A DNA stretch of 64,000 bases from Nocardia iowensis (GCF_019222765.1 NZ_CP078145.1:3782001-3846000), one strand, 5' to 3'; shown: positions 48,601 to 57,751, numbered from the stretch's first letter. A program made the numbers and translations. The notes: a model not told the origin generated them from the letters alone.

Positions 48601-49047
48601 CTCGGCGCGGGCTTCAACGGCACGTCGACCTGTCGACCGGTGCGCAAGGAACTCTCATGCGCCCGTGTCCGGTTTCCGGCAAGGCGACGAGGTGTACAGG
48701 TGGTAGCCGAACTATTGCGAATTCCTCGTGCCAACGCCTGCCTCGGTCCGCTCGCGGCGGTCGACGAATCGACGCACTTTGTCACCCGACTTGAGATGTC
48801 ATCTATCGCGGGCGGCACTGCGGCTGTTTTCCCAACCTCTCACGGGTGGGAATCCGCTCTAGTTGAGTGTGCCGCTTCGTTGCTAGCCTCCCGGTGCGTG
48901 ATCTTCGAACCGATCGTCGGCTAAGGACATCAGGCGGCGCTTCGCTGCTTCGGGTTGCCGCACGTCTTCGGCATAGCCCCGGGTGCACGTCGAACCGTGG
49001 CGCGCGAAGTATCGCTCGCAAGGCTGCCGGATAGCTCAGGACTGGAC
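48601..49047. other. Intergenic stretch upstream of alkB
   Basis: No convincing gene. It holds copy 16 of the palindromic element (48837-48852) and must contain the alkB promoter, which I could not place. Confidence 0.4.
48837..48852. promoter_or_regulatory. Palindromic operator-like element, copy 16
   Basis: CTCTCA-CGGG-TGGGAA, two mismatches. It lies 195 bp upstream of the alkB start. Confidence 0.5.
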
Positions 49048-50247
49048 ATGACAGATTTCACCGCCGACGAACGAGGTCCGGCGCATTGTGCAGGTACCGG
49101 TAGTTTTCGAACACGCGTGGGCCGATCGAGATGCGCCGCCGACCCGAAACGCTACCTGTGGGTCCTGGGTCTGATCGCTCCATGCTGCGCGCTGCTCCCC
49201 TCGCAGTTGGTGTTACATACCGATGCAACGGTGTTCTGGTGGATCGGTCCGATCATCATGCTCATCGTTATCCCGGTGCTGGACTGGGTGATCGGTGACG
49301 ACGGCAGAAACCCGCGCGAGGAAGACTACGAGTTGCTCTCCAATGACCGGTACTACCGCTGGTGCACTTATCTGTTCCTGCCAATCCAGCTGACCGGGCT
49401 GTTCATCGCGGGCGCGATGTGGGCCGGTGACGAATTGAGCCTCGTGGACAAGCTGGGCCTGGCCGCCACGCTGGGCTTCGTCAGCGGTATCGGTATCAAC
49501 GCAGCGCACGAACTCGGGCACCGGGTGGAGCATCTGGAGCGCTGGTTGGCCAAGATCGCGCTCGCCCAGTCGGGGTACGGTCACTTCTTCGTCGAGCACA
49601 ACCGCGGCCACCACGTTCGGGTCGCCACTCCGGAGGATTCGGCGAGCGGCCGGTTGGGTGAGTCGCTGTGGGAGTTCTTGCCGCGAAGTATCAGTGGCGG
49701 TTTCCGTTCGGCGATCGCGCTTGAGCGGGAACGGCTCGCGCGCCGCGAGCTGGGCTGGTGGAGCGTGCACAACCATATCCTGCAGGCATGGTCGATGAGC
49801 CTGGCGCTGTTCGGAACGCTGGTCGCGCTGTTCGGCTGGGCGGTGCTGCCCTGGCTGGTGCTGCAAGCTGTGATCGGGTTCGGTCTGCTGGAGACGGTGA
49901 ACTATGTCGAGCATTACGGTCTGCTGCGTGTGCGTAAATCGAACGGAAACTACGCGCGCTGTTCGCCTCGCGACAGCTGGAACAGCGACCGTCTGGTCAC
50001 CAACATCTTTCTGTTCCACCTGCAGCGCCACAGCGATCACCACGCCAACCCGGGCCGCCGTTATCAGACGCTACGCGGCTCGACGCAGGCGCCGCAGTTG
50101 CCTGCCGGATACGCCACAATGATTGTGCTCGCCGCGATCCCGCCACTCTGGCGCGCGGTGATGAACGAGCGCGTGTTGGCGCATTACGGGGGCGACATAA
50201 GCTTGGCGAATATCCAGCCGCGCAAGCGCCGCAAGTACCTGGCCTGA
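49048..50247 (+). CDS. alkB: Alkane 1-monooxygenase AlkB
   Basis: 399 residues from ATG 49048. A membrane di-iron hydroxylase with several transmembrane helices and the histidine boxes HELGH (154-158), EHNRGHH (183-189) and LQRHSDHH near 330, plus NYVEHYGL near 290 (the AlkB NYxEHYG signature). It hydroxylates terminal methyl groups of medium-chain alkanes, with electrons from rubredoxin. The rubredoxin genes that usually follow alkB in actinobacteria are absent here, so electron donors must come from elsewhere. It lies close to a P450/ferredoxin pair. Confidence 0.93.
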   Translation: MTDFTADERGPAHCAGTGSFRTRVGRSRCAADPKRYLWVLGLIAPCCALLPSQLVLHTDATVFWWIGPIIMLIVIPVLDWVIGDDGRNPREEDYELLSNDRYYRWCTYLFLPIQLTGLFIAGAMWAGDELSLVDKLGLAATLGFVSGIGINAAHELGHRVEHLERWLAKIALAQSGYGHFFVEHNRGHHVRVATPEDSASGRLGESLWEFLPRSISGGFRSAIALERERLARRELGWWSVHNHILQAWSMSLALFGTLVALFGWAVLPWLVLQAVIGFGLLETVNYVEHYGLLRVRKSNGNYARCSPRDSWNSDRLVTNIFLFHLQRHSDHHANPGRRYQTLRGSTQAPQLPAGYATMIVLAAIPPLWRAVMNERVLAHYGGDISLANIQPRKRRKYLA

Positions 50248-50249
50248 CA

Positions 50250-50267
50250 CAACAGCTTTCGCTGTTG
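50250..50267. terminator. Hairpin after alkB
   Basis: CAACAGC-TTTC-GCTGTTG, a 7-bp perfect stem with a 4-base loop, 2 bp after the alkB stop. No T tract follows, so it may be an intrinsic terminator of the kind lacking poly-U, or serve the convergent frame ending at 50272. Confidence 0.45.
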
Positions 50268-50271
50268 CCGA

Positions 50272-50661
50272 CTAGGGTCCGAATGGGCTTCCCCGTAGTC
50301 CACCCGATCGCATGAAGAGCAGGACCTTCGGTAACGGCACGTCCGGTTCGGGGGCGGCGGCGGGTAACCGGCACCGGAAACGGTGCACGGCGCCCCGCCG
50401 ACCCGACAATAGAACTCGACCGCCGAAGCACAGAATTGCTGTTCCAGGTCGTGTCCGAACGCGAAGAGAAGAACTCCGTCGCCATCGCCTCCGGCGAGAG
50501 CTGACGCGCACCTTCTTCCACCAGTGGTAAGAAGGCCAAACGGCCTTGACGACCGGGGATGCGAGGATCCGCAATATGGTGATCGTGATGCAGTGGAGTC
50601 CGAATAAGATGAAAATTTGAGACCCACCGGGGGACTCAGTTGATTGCACCTGACGTGCCAC
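50272..50661 (-). CDS. Doubtful small ORF after alkB
   Basis: A 129-codon frame from GTG 50661, ending CRLPAAAPEPDVPLPKV and so on at 50272, 4 bp from the alkB hairpin. The N-terminal part is hydrophobic in places (IFILFGLHCITITILRIL), but an overlapping frame is also partly protein-like, so this may be a broken gene. The remaining gap to 50857 holds copy 17 of the palindromic element and nothing else. Confidence 0.3.
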   Translation of the reverse strand: MARQVQSTESPGGSQIFILFGLHCITITILRILASPVVKAVWPSYHWWKKVRVSSRRRRWRRSSSLRVRTRPGTAILCFGGRVLLSGRRGAVHRFRCRLPAAAPEPDVPLPKVLLFMRSGGLRGSPFGP

Positions 50662-50662
50662 A

Positions 50663-50678
50663 TCTCCAGCAATGGGAA
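50663..50678. promoter_or_regulatory. Palindromic operator-like element, copy 17
   Basis: TCTCCA-GCAA-TGGGAA, two mismatches. It lies 1 bp from the GTG of the doubtful ORF and 179 bp beyond the P450 stop. Confidence 0.45.
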
Positions 50679-50857
50679 ATCGGCGATGCGGGTGCTGGCT
50701 GAGGTTGAATCTGTTGGTGCAACCAGGACGCTGAACCCAAACGAGACTTCGTGGTCAACTTCAAGATCCTGCTAGCGGTTACCTACCCGAAGTTTGCCTG
50801 ATGGGGTACAGGACCGGTTGTGCGGCATAAAGTTTGGTAGTGGTCTACAAGTTGTCA

Positions 50858-52108
50858 CTACCAGGTGATCAAAAGTTCCTCTGGCCCGCGGGTGAACATC
50901 CCTTTCTTCCACGGCACCGCACCGGTGGGGACTGCCAGTGTCAGTTCGGGAAACCGCTGGGGGAGCATGGTCAACAAGACCCGTAGTTGCATGCGCGCCA
51001 GCTGCGCACCGAGACAGTGGTGAGCGCCATGCCCGAATCCGAGATGTGGGTTGGGGGTTCGAGCCAAGTCGAGTTGGTCTGCAGCCGCGAACGCCGCCGG
51101 ATCCCGGTTCGCGGAGATGTTCGACAGCACCACGGTGTCGCCTTCACGGATAGTGACGCCACCGATCTCCACATCGGCGGTCGCCACATATGGCATGAGA
51201 GTTCCCGCGGTCGGAGGGGCGAAGCGTACGAGTTCCTCGACCGCGGTGGGTACCAGCTCGGGATTGTCGCGCAGCTGACCGTAGTGACCGTTGGTGGTGA
51301 GTAGCAGAAACACCGAGATCGCCATTTGGTCGGCGACCGTCTCGAATCCCGCGAGCAGCAGAACCATTCCGAAGGAGACCAATTCGTCGTCGGTCAGTCT
51401 GTCCTCGTCGTCGTGGGCCCGTACCAGCGCACCGATGAGATCGTCGCTGGGATGCCGGTGCCGCCGTTCCACGAGAACGCGGACATAGTCGGCGAGGTTG
51501 ACCGCTGCGGCGACGCCCTCCTCCGGGCTCACGCAGTTGATGTTGAGAAGCGTTCGAACCCAGTCCCGGAACGTTTCGCGGTCGGATTCCGAGACGCCTA
51601 GAAGGTCACCGGCGACGAGGGCCGGCAGTCGTCGCGCTACTTCGGACACGAAATCTGTTGGCCGCGGACCGGCCGCCAGGTTGTCCAGCAACTTTGCCAG
51701 AATCTTCTCGGCGCCATCCCGCAACCGCTCCACCCGGCGAACGGTGAATTCGCGCGCCACAAGAGCGCGTATTCGTGAATGGTGCGGTGAATCCATGGCT
51801 ATGAGGGTCGAATTCGGCAGCGGGTTCGTGTCCGGCTCGGAGCGCGCGGCGATCATTGGCCTGCCGGGCTCAAAGGCCCGGGCTCGGCTGAAGCGGTGGT
51901 CTGTCAGGATTGCCCGAATGTCCTCGTAGCGCGTCACCAGCCATGCAATCCCCTCCGGAAGACGGACCGGCACAATCGGCGCCTCGCTTCGCAATCGCGC
52001 GAACTCCGGCTCAATGTCGAGACCCGGCTGCGGAGGGAACGGAAACGTCAACTGCGCGTCCCGGAGATTGCCTACGGGACAAAAAGTTTGGGCCCTCATC
52101 TCGGACAT
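50858..52108 (-). CDS. Cytochrome P450
   Basis: 416 residues from ATG 52108, which directly follows the ferredoxin stop. Bacterial soluble P450: I-helix region MVLLLAGFETVADQ near 246, where the usual AG-x-x-T threonine is kept; ExxR motif EELVRF near 291; heme loop FGHGAHHCLGAQLARM near 355 with the cysteine ligand. It resembles macrolide- and terpenoid-hydroxylating families of actinobacteria. The substrate is unknown. It is co-transcribed with its ferredoxin; no ferredoxin reductase is nearby. Confidence 0.95.
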   Translation of the reverse strand: MSEMRAQTFCPVGNLRDAQLTFPFPPQPGLDIEPEFARLRSEAPIVPVRLPEGIAWLVTRYEDIRAILTDHRFSRARAFEPGRPMIAARSEPDTNPLPNSTLIAMDSPHHSRIRALVAREFTVRRVERLRDGAEKILAKLLDNLAAGPRPTDFVSEVARRLPALVAGDLLGVSESDRETFRDWVRTLLNINCVSPEEGVAAAVNLADYVRVLVERRHRHPSDDLIGALVRAHDDEDRLTDDELVSFGMVLLLAGFETVADQMAISVFLLLTTNGHYGQLRDNPELVPTAVEELVRFAPPTAGTLMPYVATADVEIGGVTIREGDTVVLSNISANRDPAAFAAADQLDLARTPNPHLGFGHGAHHCLGAQLARMQLRVLLTMLPQRFPELTLAVPTGAVPWKKGMFTRGPEELLITW

Positions 52109-52339
52109 TCAGCCCTCCTCGTCAGGGAAGATCGTTCGCCCCACCGACGCCTCCACGATTCTTATCGCCCCGGCCGGGCAGCTCGTTGCCGCCAACATGA
52201 CAGCTTCGTCCGGCGAACATTGCGATGCTGTGGGCCGCGAGCGGTTGTCCACCAGTTCGAATACACCTTTGGTTGCTCCAACACACAACCCGGAACCCAG
52301 GCATACCTCACGGTCGACTATCAACTCCCACTCACTCAT
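52109..52339 (-). CDS. 3Fe-4S-type ferredoxin partner of the P450
   Basis: 76 residues. Cysteines are arranged CLGSGLC, then ASQC and SCPAGA, the pattern of small single-cluster ferredoxins that serve bacterial P450s. Its TGA directly abuts the P450 ATG. The sole electron carrier here, it would take electrons from a reductase encoded elsewhere. A palindromic element lies 102 bp upstream. Confidence 0.92.
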   Translation of the reverse strand: MSEWELIVDREVCLGSGLCVGATKGVFELVDNRSRPTASQCSPDEAVMLAATSCPAGAIRIVEASVGRTIFPDEEG

Positions 52340-52441
52340 CGCTATCGCCTCCAGTACGCCACGGTGTCAGGGCCGCTCGCGTCACGGACAGGCTCACGCA
52401 GGCCTCGACATTCGCAGCATACGTGCGGCAAACCACGACAC

Positions 52442-52457
52442 TTCTCACTGATGGGGA
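52442..52457. promoter_or_regulatory. Palindromic operator-like element, copy 18
   Basis: TTCTCA-CTGA-TGGGGA, two mismatches. It lies 102 bp upstream of the ferredoxin/P450 operon. Confidence 0.5.
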
Positions 52458-52552
52458 ACTCAGATCGTCCCGTCAGGGCCCGGTCGCGTGCAGCCAAAGC
52501 GCCGCCCGGCCTTCGATAGAACCCAAGAGGCTCGAAGCCCCCGGCTGACTGA

Positions 52553-53148
52553 TCAGGCAGGTGAAAACGGCACCAGGACGGCGACGCCAGGCAGCCGGTA
52601 ATGGCGCGGATGTAGCCGCGCGGAAAGGATGAAGGTGAGCTCGTCTTGGCGGCCGCGCCATTCATACCAATTGCCAGATCGGCCAGTGACGACCGGTAAC
52701 CAGGTACGTCGAGCCTTGCCCTGTCCCGTCGCTTTTCCGTACTGGCCGGATTTTACATCCAATCTCCAATTCAGAGATCCAAACCTCGCCCCCCTCGGGC
52801 GTTCTTGTTCGATTCCCTGGATTTTCGATAGAAGTGCTCGAAGTTCTCTTCGGGCCTCTCCCAGGCGTCCTGGCATGCCTTCTGGGTGGCGGTCAACAAT
52901 TCGGCGGCATGCAACGTTGACTTCTTCGCTCTGACGACGTCATATATCGCCTCAACTACCCGACGCTGCTTTGCTTCGCGCATGCGCTGATTTGCCGGAC
53001 AGGTCATCTTTAGTCGCGATGTCATTTCACTCCGCATCATCCTGGATGCGAAGAATAGGTCCCATCCATTACCATCCTGACGGGAGGCGCCGTCTCTCGC
53101 GAGTCGGGCGTTGCCTTCCCGGACCGCCGCGACGTAATTCGAGAGCAC
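52553..53148 (-). pseudogene. Hypothetical gene split at a G6 run
   Basis: From GTG 53148 a helical protein of 125 residues runs (GWDLFFASRMMRSEMTSRL, VVEAIYDVVRAKKSTLHAA, ENFEHFYRKSRESNKNAR) and stops after a run of six G on this strand (C6 at 52789-52794). A one-base shift there continues FGSLNWRLDVKSGQYGKAT, TWLPVVTGRSGNWYEWRG and FILSARLHPRHYRLPGVAV to 52553. Joined, the protein would be about 200 residues. Either decay, sequencing error or slippage at the G tract. Family not recognised. Confidence 0.5.
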
Positions 53149-53281
53149 GCCGAGCTAGACATTTTAAACCGGGCCGCGGTGTTCGCCCCACACGATCGGG
53201 GAGCACTACGCGGTCGAGAAAGCGTTGCTCGAAACCGGGGCCGACCCCACGAGTCCGAAGCCAGTGTTGACTCCATACCGG

Positions 53282-53500
53282 CTAGCGATCGAATTCACCA
53301 GCACGCACACTCGAAAGGAACTCGTCCCACTGGCCTGGAGTGAGGACCAGGGTAGGTCCCGTGCGATCCTTGGAATCCCGGACCGCGACGCGCCCATCGG
53401 GCACATTGGCAACCTCGACACAACCGTTCGACTCGCAGCCGCTTGCCACATGCCACATCAATTTCACTAGCTCAGCGATGGTGAGTTGCAAGTCGTACAT
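53282..53500 (-). CDS. DUF397 small protein
   Basis: 72 residues from ATG 53500. The family signature is clear: ESNGCVEVANVPDGRVAVRD, SKDRTGPTLVLTPGQWDEFL, SVRAGEFD. DUF397 proteins usually sit next to an XRE regulator and act as its partner or antitoxin-like companion; none is adjacent here. A palindromic element lies 97 bp upstream. Confidence 0.85.
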   Translation of the reverse strand: MYDLQLTIAELVKLMWHVASGCESNGCVEVANVPDGRVAVRDSKDRTGPTLVLTPGQWDEFLSSVRAGEFDR

Positions 53501-53865
53501 GATCCAACCCTTCGATAGCTACTCTGTTGAACAGAGCGTTTAATGGATCGAGCGCCGGATCCTTGATCGACGATACGCCGGTCGGCCCATCGCCTGACCC
53601 CCATGGTTGGGAACATAGCTTGATTACGCTGCGCGCGTAGAGTTCCCCAGGTACATGCCTACGGCAATCCGCGCGGCTTCTCATAGTTGCAATCTCATAT
53701 GAAAAAGCTTGAAAACCTTCTCGCCTGTCGGACGCTGGCCGGGCACGCTGAAGGCTGCCAGTGCGGTAAGGGCGATCCCGCAGTGTCACGGACGGGAACT
53801 GCTCTCGCGCCAGCGCAACTCAAGCACATGAGACGCGCGAGGGGAATGTTAGGAGTCCGCGGGGT
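53501..53865. other. Intergenic stretch with one operator-like element
   Basis: Nothing gene-like on either strand. It contains copy 19 of the palindromic element (53598-53613). Confidence 0.4.
53598..53613. promoter_or_regulatory. Palindromic operator-like element, copy 19
   Basis: CCCCCA-TGGT-TGGGAA, two mismatches. It lies 97 bp upstream of the DUF397 gene. Confidence 0.5.
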
Positions 53866-54756
53866 TCACCGCCCTGGGGGTTCGTTCTGTTCTGGTGGGG
53901 CGGCTGGCCAGTGTGTTTCGACCTCTGTGTGTTCGACGGGTTCGAGAAACCGTCCGCCCGGGCGATCGGTGTGGTAGAACTCGACATCGGCTCCATAGAG
54001 TGGAGCGAGCTCGCGGATTTCGTGTCTGGTGACGGCGAATGAGCTGAATTTCGCGTCGACGTAGATCCCGTCCGAGGTGGCGTCGGCGACAACGCCGGAG
54101 TGGCTGATACCTCCTGCGGCATTTCGGTAGACGACGACATCTCCGGGTGCAACGGCGCTAACATCACTGATTCGTCTGAATCCATTATCAGCCAGGATAC
54201 GATCGACTGATCGTCCACTCAACCATCCGGCTTCGCCGCTCGAGCTGAAGGTGTACCCATGACAGTTGAAGTGGGGGTCGATCGGACCCAGGGGATCTAG
54301 CCGATCCAGTTCGACCCCGGCGTCGACGCAATTGCGAAGCACTTCCACCAGCCCGGCTCGACTTGCATAGAGGTGAGGCCCATCCGGTGCCGCGGCGGTG
54401 GACTGCTGCCAAGTGGTGGGTGGAATCTCGGTTCCCGCGTCAGTGACGTGCATGCGCAGCGTCTTGGGCCCTGTCCGCCATCCCGCTCGGGCGATGTGCG
54501 TCGCGACGGACTCGTCCGGTGTCGGCACAGCCGCGCTGCCCGACCCGCCATGTGTCGGATGCACGTGTTTGGCACGATCGTCCCACTGCTGCCCCTGGCG
54601 GGCGATGTCGATGTCGGTTTCCACGAGTATGTTTCGCGTGCCGGTTATGCTACCGCCGATATGGCCGAGTTCCTGACCCAGAGCGCGCGTCGCCCTCGTG
54701 GCGTTTTCGGCGATGACACGTGTGAGCTCACCTAGTACGCGGATCAGGTCGAGCAA
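53866..54756 (-). CDS. ESX-style protein with an NlpC/P60-like C-terminal domain
   Basis: 296 residues from TTG 54756. The N-terminal ~60 residues are helical and resemble WXG-type or ESX leader helices (LGELTRVIAENATRATRAL, ITGTRNILVETDIDIARQG). A Pro/Thr linker follows. The C-terminal ~130 residues look like an NlpC/P60 or CHAP cysteine peptidase fold: HFNCHGYTF with the candidate nucleophile, SAVAPGDVVVYRN, and GISHSGVVADA with the candidate histidine. Such a layout fits an exported cell-wall hydrolase or an ESX effector. No signal peptide is present, which favours ESX export. This is inference. Confidence 0.65.
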   Translation of the reverse strand: MLDLIRVLGELTRVIAENATRATRALGQELGHIGGSITGTRNILVETDIDIARQGQQWDDRAKHVHPTHGGSGSAAVPTPDESVATHIARAGWRTGPKTLRMHVTDAGTEIPPTTWQQSTAAAPDGPHLYASRAGLVEVLRNCVDAGVELDRLDPLGPIDPHFNCHGYTFSSSGEAGWLSGRSVDRILADNGFRRISDVSAVAPGDVVVYRNAAGGISHSGVVADATSDGIYVDAKFSSFAVTRHEIRELAPLYGADVEFYHTDRPGGRFLEPVEHTEVETHWPAAPPEQNEPPGR

Positions 54757-55126
54757 TGGGATTGTGTCTCCGTAAAATCCGGACCACTGCCGCGATCCTT
54801 TGAATCCTGATGATTCGTCTGATCGACACTAGTGACCTCAGCACCGCTTGTCATTGCGATGGGGCCGCAAGAGCTTTGGCGGAGAAGCCGTCGATGTCGA
54901 TGGGGAATCGGTGCCGAACTCTGCGCGTAGCAGAGGACAACTCGATCATTGACCTGTTTGGCATCGGACACTCCTCGGTAGCGCCGAACATTTTGCCACT
55001 CACGACGATGTCTTGTCAGAATTGGCGACACCACCTGGGCGCATGAACCGCCCGACCACCGGACGACAAGGGGCATCCTTCAAGCTGGCCGACCGGATCG
55101 GGCGCACCCCACACGGGATTGGAGGG
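54757..55126. other. Intergenic stretch with no supported gene
   Basis: Short open frames exist on both strands, none protein-like with a start signal. A partial half-site (CAATGGGAT) overlaps the start of the neighbouring gene but lacks a second arm. Confidence 0.4.
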
Positions 55127-55732
55127 TTAAGGTTCGCGAATCATGGCCCACATTGGGGGTTTCGGTCCTATGGGTAGATTGAAGGTGGCGCTCACCGTGA
55201 ACCCGAATCGCTGGTAGAAACCGATGTTCTTTTCACGTGTGCACACCAGGTAGGCGGCAGTGTCCGGCGCAGCTGCGAGGCGGTCGGCGACGAGCCGGGC
55301 GGCATATCCCTGATTGCGGTGGCTGGCGGGTGTTGCGATGTTGGCCAGGTACCAGTGCAGTGGTGCGAGTGGGTGGTGATCGTCCAGTGTGCGACGTACA
55401 GCGATCGCAGCGGATGTCCTGGCGCGCAGGGCGGGTAACAGCGCTGGTAGGGCGCGCAGTGTGCGCGAGAATGGCTGATCCCACTGTCCCGGCGGATCCC
55501 ACACCGCGACGCCACCGAGGTCGCCGTGCTGGTCGGTAGCTATCTGTACACCCCCTCCCGGCAAGTGGAAGTGCCGCAGGGACGCGGCGAAGTAGCGCGG
55601 TAGCGCACCGTGGCGTCTGTTCTGGTCGGGCCAGATGCACGACATGACTGGATCGTCGGCGAAGCCTTCGGCCAGGACACGTACGCAGGCATCGATGTGG
55701 GCAGGTGTGGCAATGCAGGTGGTGATTGGCAC
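55127..55732 (-). CDS. GNAT-family N-acetyltransferase
   Basis: 201 residues from GTG 55732. GNAT fold with the acetyl-CoA-binding motif A region WYLANIATPASHRNQGYAAR (Q/RxxGxG/A variant RNQGYA) at about 128-148 and a C-terminal YLVCTREKNIGFYQRFGF. Substrate unknown. It lies 70 bp downstream of the PAS-like gene on the same strand, so the two may be co-transcribed. Confidence 0.88.
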   Translation of the reverse strand: MPITTCIATPAHIDACVRVLAEGFADDPVMSCIWPDQNRRHGALPRYFAASLRHFHLPGGGVQIATDQHGDLGGVAVWDPPGQWDQPFSRTLRALPALLPALRARTSAAIAVRRTLDDHHPLAPLHWYLANIATPASHRNQGYAARLVADRLAAAPDTAAYLVCTREKNIGFYQRFGFTVSATFNLPIGPKPPMWAMIREP

Positions 55733-55802
55733 GACGAGATCTCCTGAGCGGCTGGCCTATTGGCGTCAATGGCGTCGGCAGGCGATTGTTCGGTCGGCGC
55801 AC

Positions 55803-56855
55803 CTACGTGTCTGGTGGCTTGTCGGTGTTCGGGTAGATCAGGCTCAGCGCGAGGGTTTGCGACACTTCAGGGTCGATCAGCCACGTGTTGAAGTTTATGG
55901 TCAGCCAGCCGTCCTGGCCGACCCAGTTGTCGGCGCCGAACCCGGGTCGGATGCGGAAGGTGTCTTGCACGCTTCCGGTCTCCAGTGCCGCCTTCACCAT
56001 TGCGGGCACGCGCCGCTGATCGTCGGGATGTACGCCAGGCGTTGCGCCTGTTGATACGCCGTGTCCGAAGCCGGGGGCGAGTGCCGACAGCCATTTGACG
56101 ATGCACGTGCTCGGCCAGCGTGCGTCGAGCACGAAGCCGTACATCCCTTGTGCGCTGACGGCTGCCTTCGCCATGCTCATATCGAGCATGTCAATGCGTA
56201 GCTGTCGCGGATCGACCGTGTCGGTGATGTCTCGGCACACGACCCGTAGCCGTGGACCTGCCTCGGTCTTGACGCAGCGCTCCGCATAGAGCAGTAAGCC
56301 TGGCCGGCCCGAACTGGTGCGGATGATCACGGTGCCGGTTGCGGCGTGGCCAGGTTCGGCAGTCAGTATTGCTTCCCACATCCGCACCAGATCGGCTAGC
56401 CGTTCGACGCGGGTGAAGAAGTCGACGGGCCCATAGGCGTGCGAAGGGCGGTCACGCTGACGCTCAGGCACTTCCAGGATGTCGAGTAACTCGGGCGTCG
56501 CATGCAAACGTGGTGGCCCGTCATTGACATCGAGCTCCCACTGGTAGGCGGCAGTGGCAGCGGTCGGGTGTTCTGGTTTCGGGCCATACAGGATCTGCAC
56601 GCCGCTGACTGCGTTGTCTGGGCCAACTACTGGATAGGCGGCATACACCCGCCCGGTTGCGTTGCCTTCCCGTCCGGAACGCACGGTGCTAACCCTTGAT
56701 TTCACAACGTCTTGAACCAGACGTTGCATGAGCATGCCCTCGGCTCCGCGGAACACATTCGTTATCCGTGCGTCGCGGGCCTGGCTCGCTGCCCAGACCA
56801 CCCGTGGATCGGATCCGATGGTCTCGATCAGCACCTCGTCGTGTGCTCGCTCCAC
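55803..56855 (-). CDS. DUF5593/PAS-like sensory protein
   Basis: 350 residues, no signal peptide. It resembles actinobacterial DUF5593 proteins with GAF/PAS-like parts: WELDVNDGPPRLHATPELLD near 105 and GPVDFFTRVERLADLVRMWE near 145, a PAS-like AERCVKTEAGPRLRVVCRDIT, and a C-terminal PAS-like GVHPDDQRRVPAMVKAALE. No kinase or output domain is seen. It may bind a ligand and work through a partner. Divergent from the methyltransferase gene. Confidence 0.7.
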   Translation of the reverse strand: MERAHDEVLIETIGSDPRVVWAASQARDARITNVFRGAEGMLMQRLVQDVVKSRVSTVRSGREGNATGRVYAAYPVVGPDNAVSGVQILYGPKPEHPTAATAAYQWELDVNDGPPRLHATPELLDILEVPERQRDRPSHAYGPVDFFTRVERLADLVRMWEAILTAEPGHAATGTVIIRTSSGRPGLLLYAERCVKTEAGPRLRVVCRDITDTVDPRQLRIDMLDMSMAKAAVSAQGMYGFVLDARWPSTCIVKWLSALAPGFGHGVSTGATPGVHPDDQRRVPAMVKAALETGSVQDTFRIRPGFGADNWVGQDGWLTINFNTWLIDPEVSQTLALSLIYPNTDKPPDT

Positions 56856-56903
56856 GGGTGCCCCCTCAGCGCGTTCGGAGTTTCGCTGGCGTCAAAATAG
56901 CAA

Positions 56904-57632
56904 ATGACCAGTTGGCGGGGCGATGGTTCCGCTCATACTGAGCCCGCTCTCGTGGACTGTGGAATGCTGGCGGGCGTGCGCATTTGGCTTCCGTTCATGG
57001 GTCCGTTCGCTCGCCAGCTGGGATTCCCATCTGGATGGTGGGGACGCCGGATCACCAACGGCCTCAACATCTTTAACAGGCGGGTGATGGAGGGCTCGGT
57101 CGCGGCGCTCAAGGCGTCTTCGGGTGAGACCGTCGCTGACATCGGCTTTGGTGGCGGTCACGTACTTGCGATCCTGCTCGATCAGGTAGGAGCACATGGA
57201 CGCGTCTATGGCATTGATATCTCTCCAACTATGATCGCCCAGGCGCAGAGACGATTCGAAGAGTTCATCAGCACGGATCGATTGCGGTTGGTTGAAGCGC
57301 CGATGCGGAAGCTGCCCTTCGGCGACGCCATCCTCGATGGTGTCGTGACCGTGAACACGATCTATTACATCTCAGACGAAGAACTTGCCGCGTCGTTCAC
57401 GGAACTGGCGCGTGTGCTGCGACCCGGGGGTCGGCTGGTGGTCGGCGCTGCAGATCCTGCCTTTGTCCAAGCCACGCCCTGGCGTGACGGTCTGATAAAT
57501 CGACCACCCACTGAGGTCATCGCCCTCATCGAGGGGGCCGGGTTCGTCGTGCACGAAGACCTACGGATCGGCGAGTCTGAGCGTGCATTCCACGTCTACG
57601 TCGCCGCGCTGGTGGAAAGAGGCAACAACTAA
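56904..57632 (+). CDS. SAM-dependent methyltransferase
   Basis: 242 residues from ATG 56904; ATG 56964 would give 222 and may be the real start. Class I Rossmann methyltransferase: motif I VADIGFGGGHVLAILL, then VYGIDISPTMIAQAQ, KLPFGDAILDGVVTVNTIYY and LARVLRPGGRLVVGA. It resembles ubiE-like methyltransferases. The substrate is unknown; it is divergent from the PAS-like gene. Confidence 0.9.
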   Translation: MTSWRGDGSAHTEPALVDCGMLAGVRIWLPFMGPFARQLGFPSGWWGRRITNGLNIFNRRVMEGSVAALKASSGETVADIGFGGGHVLAILLDQVGAHGRVYGIDISPTMIAQAQRRFEEFISTDRLRLVEAPMRKLPFGDAILDGVVTVNTIYYISDEELAASFTELARVLRPGGRLVVGAADPAFVQATPWRDGLINRPPTEVIALIEGAGFVVHEDLRIGESERAFHVYVAALVERGNN

Positions 57633-57751
57633 GTGGGGCGGGCATGGCCACCTTCCGTGCCCCCGAGTTCGACGGTCGAACAGGCCGTCGCCGAAATCGC
57701 CGCATCTCCTAGGCGTCCAGCAAGCTGGGCGGCGCTATCGCGGTACACACG

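Noticed and set aside
57020..57045. TTCCCA near TGG repeats resembling the palindromic element
   Set aside because: The spacing does not fit (no N4) and it lies inside the methyltransferase coding region.
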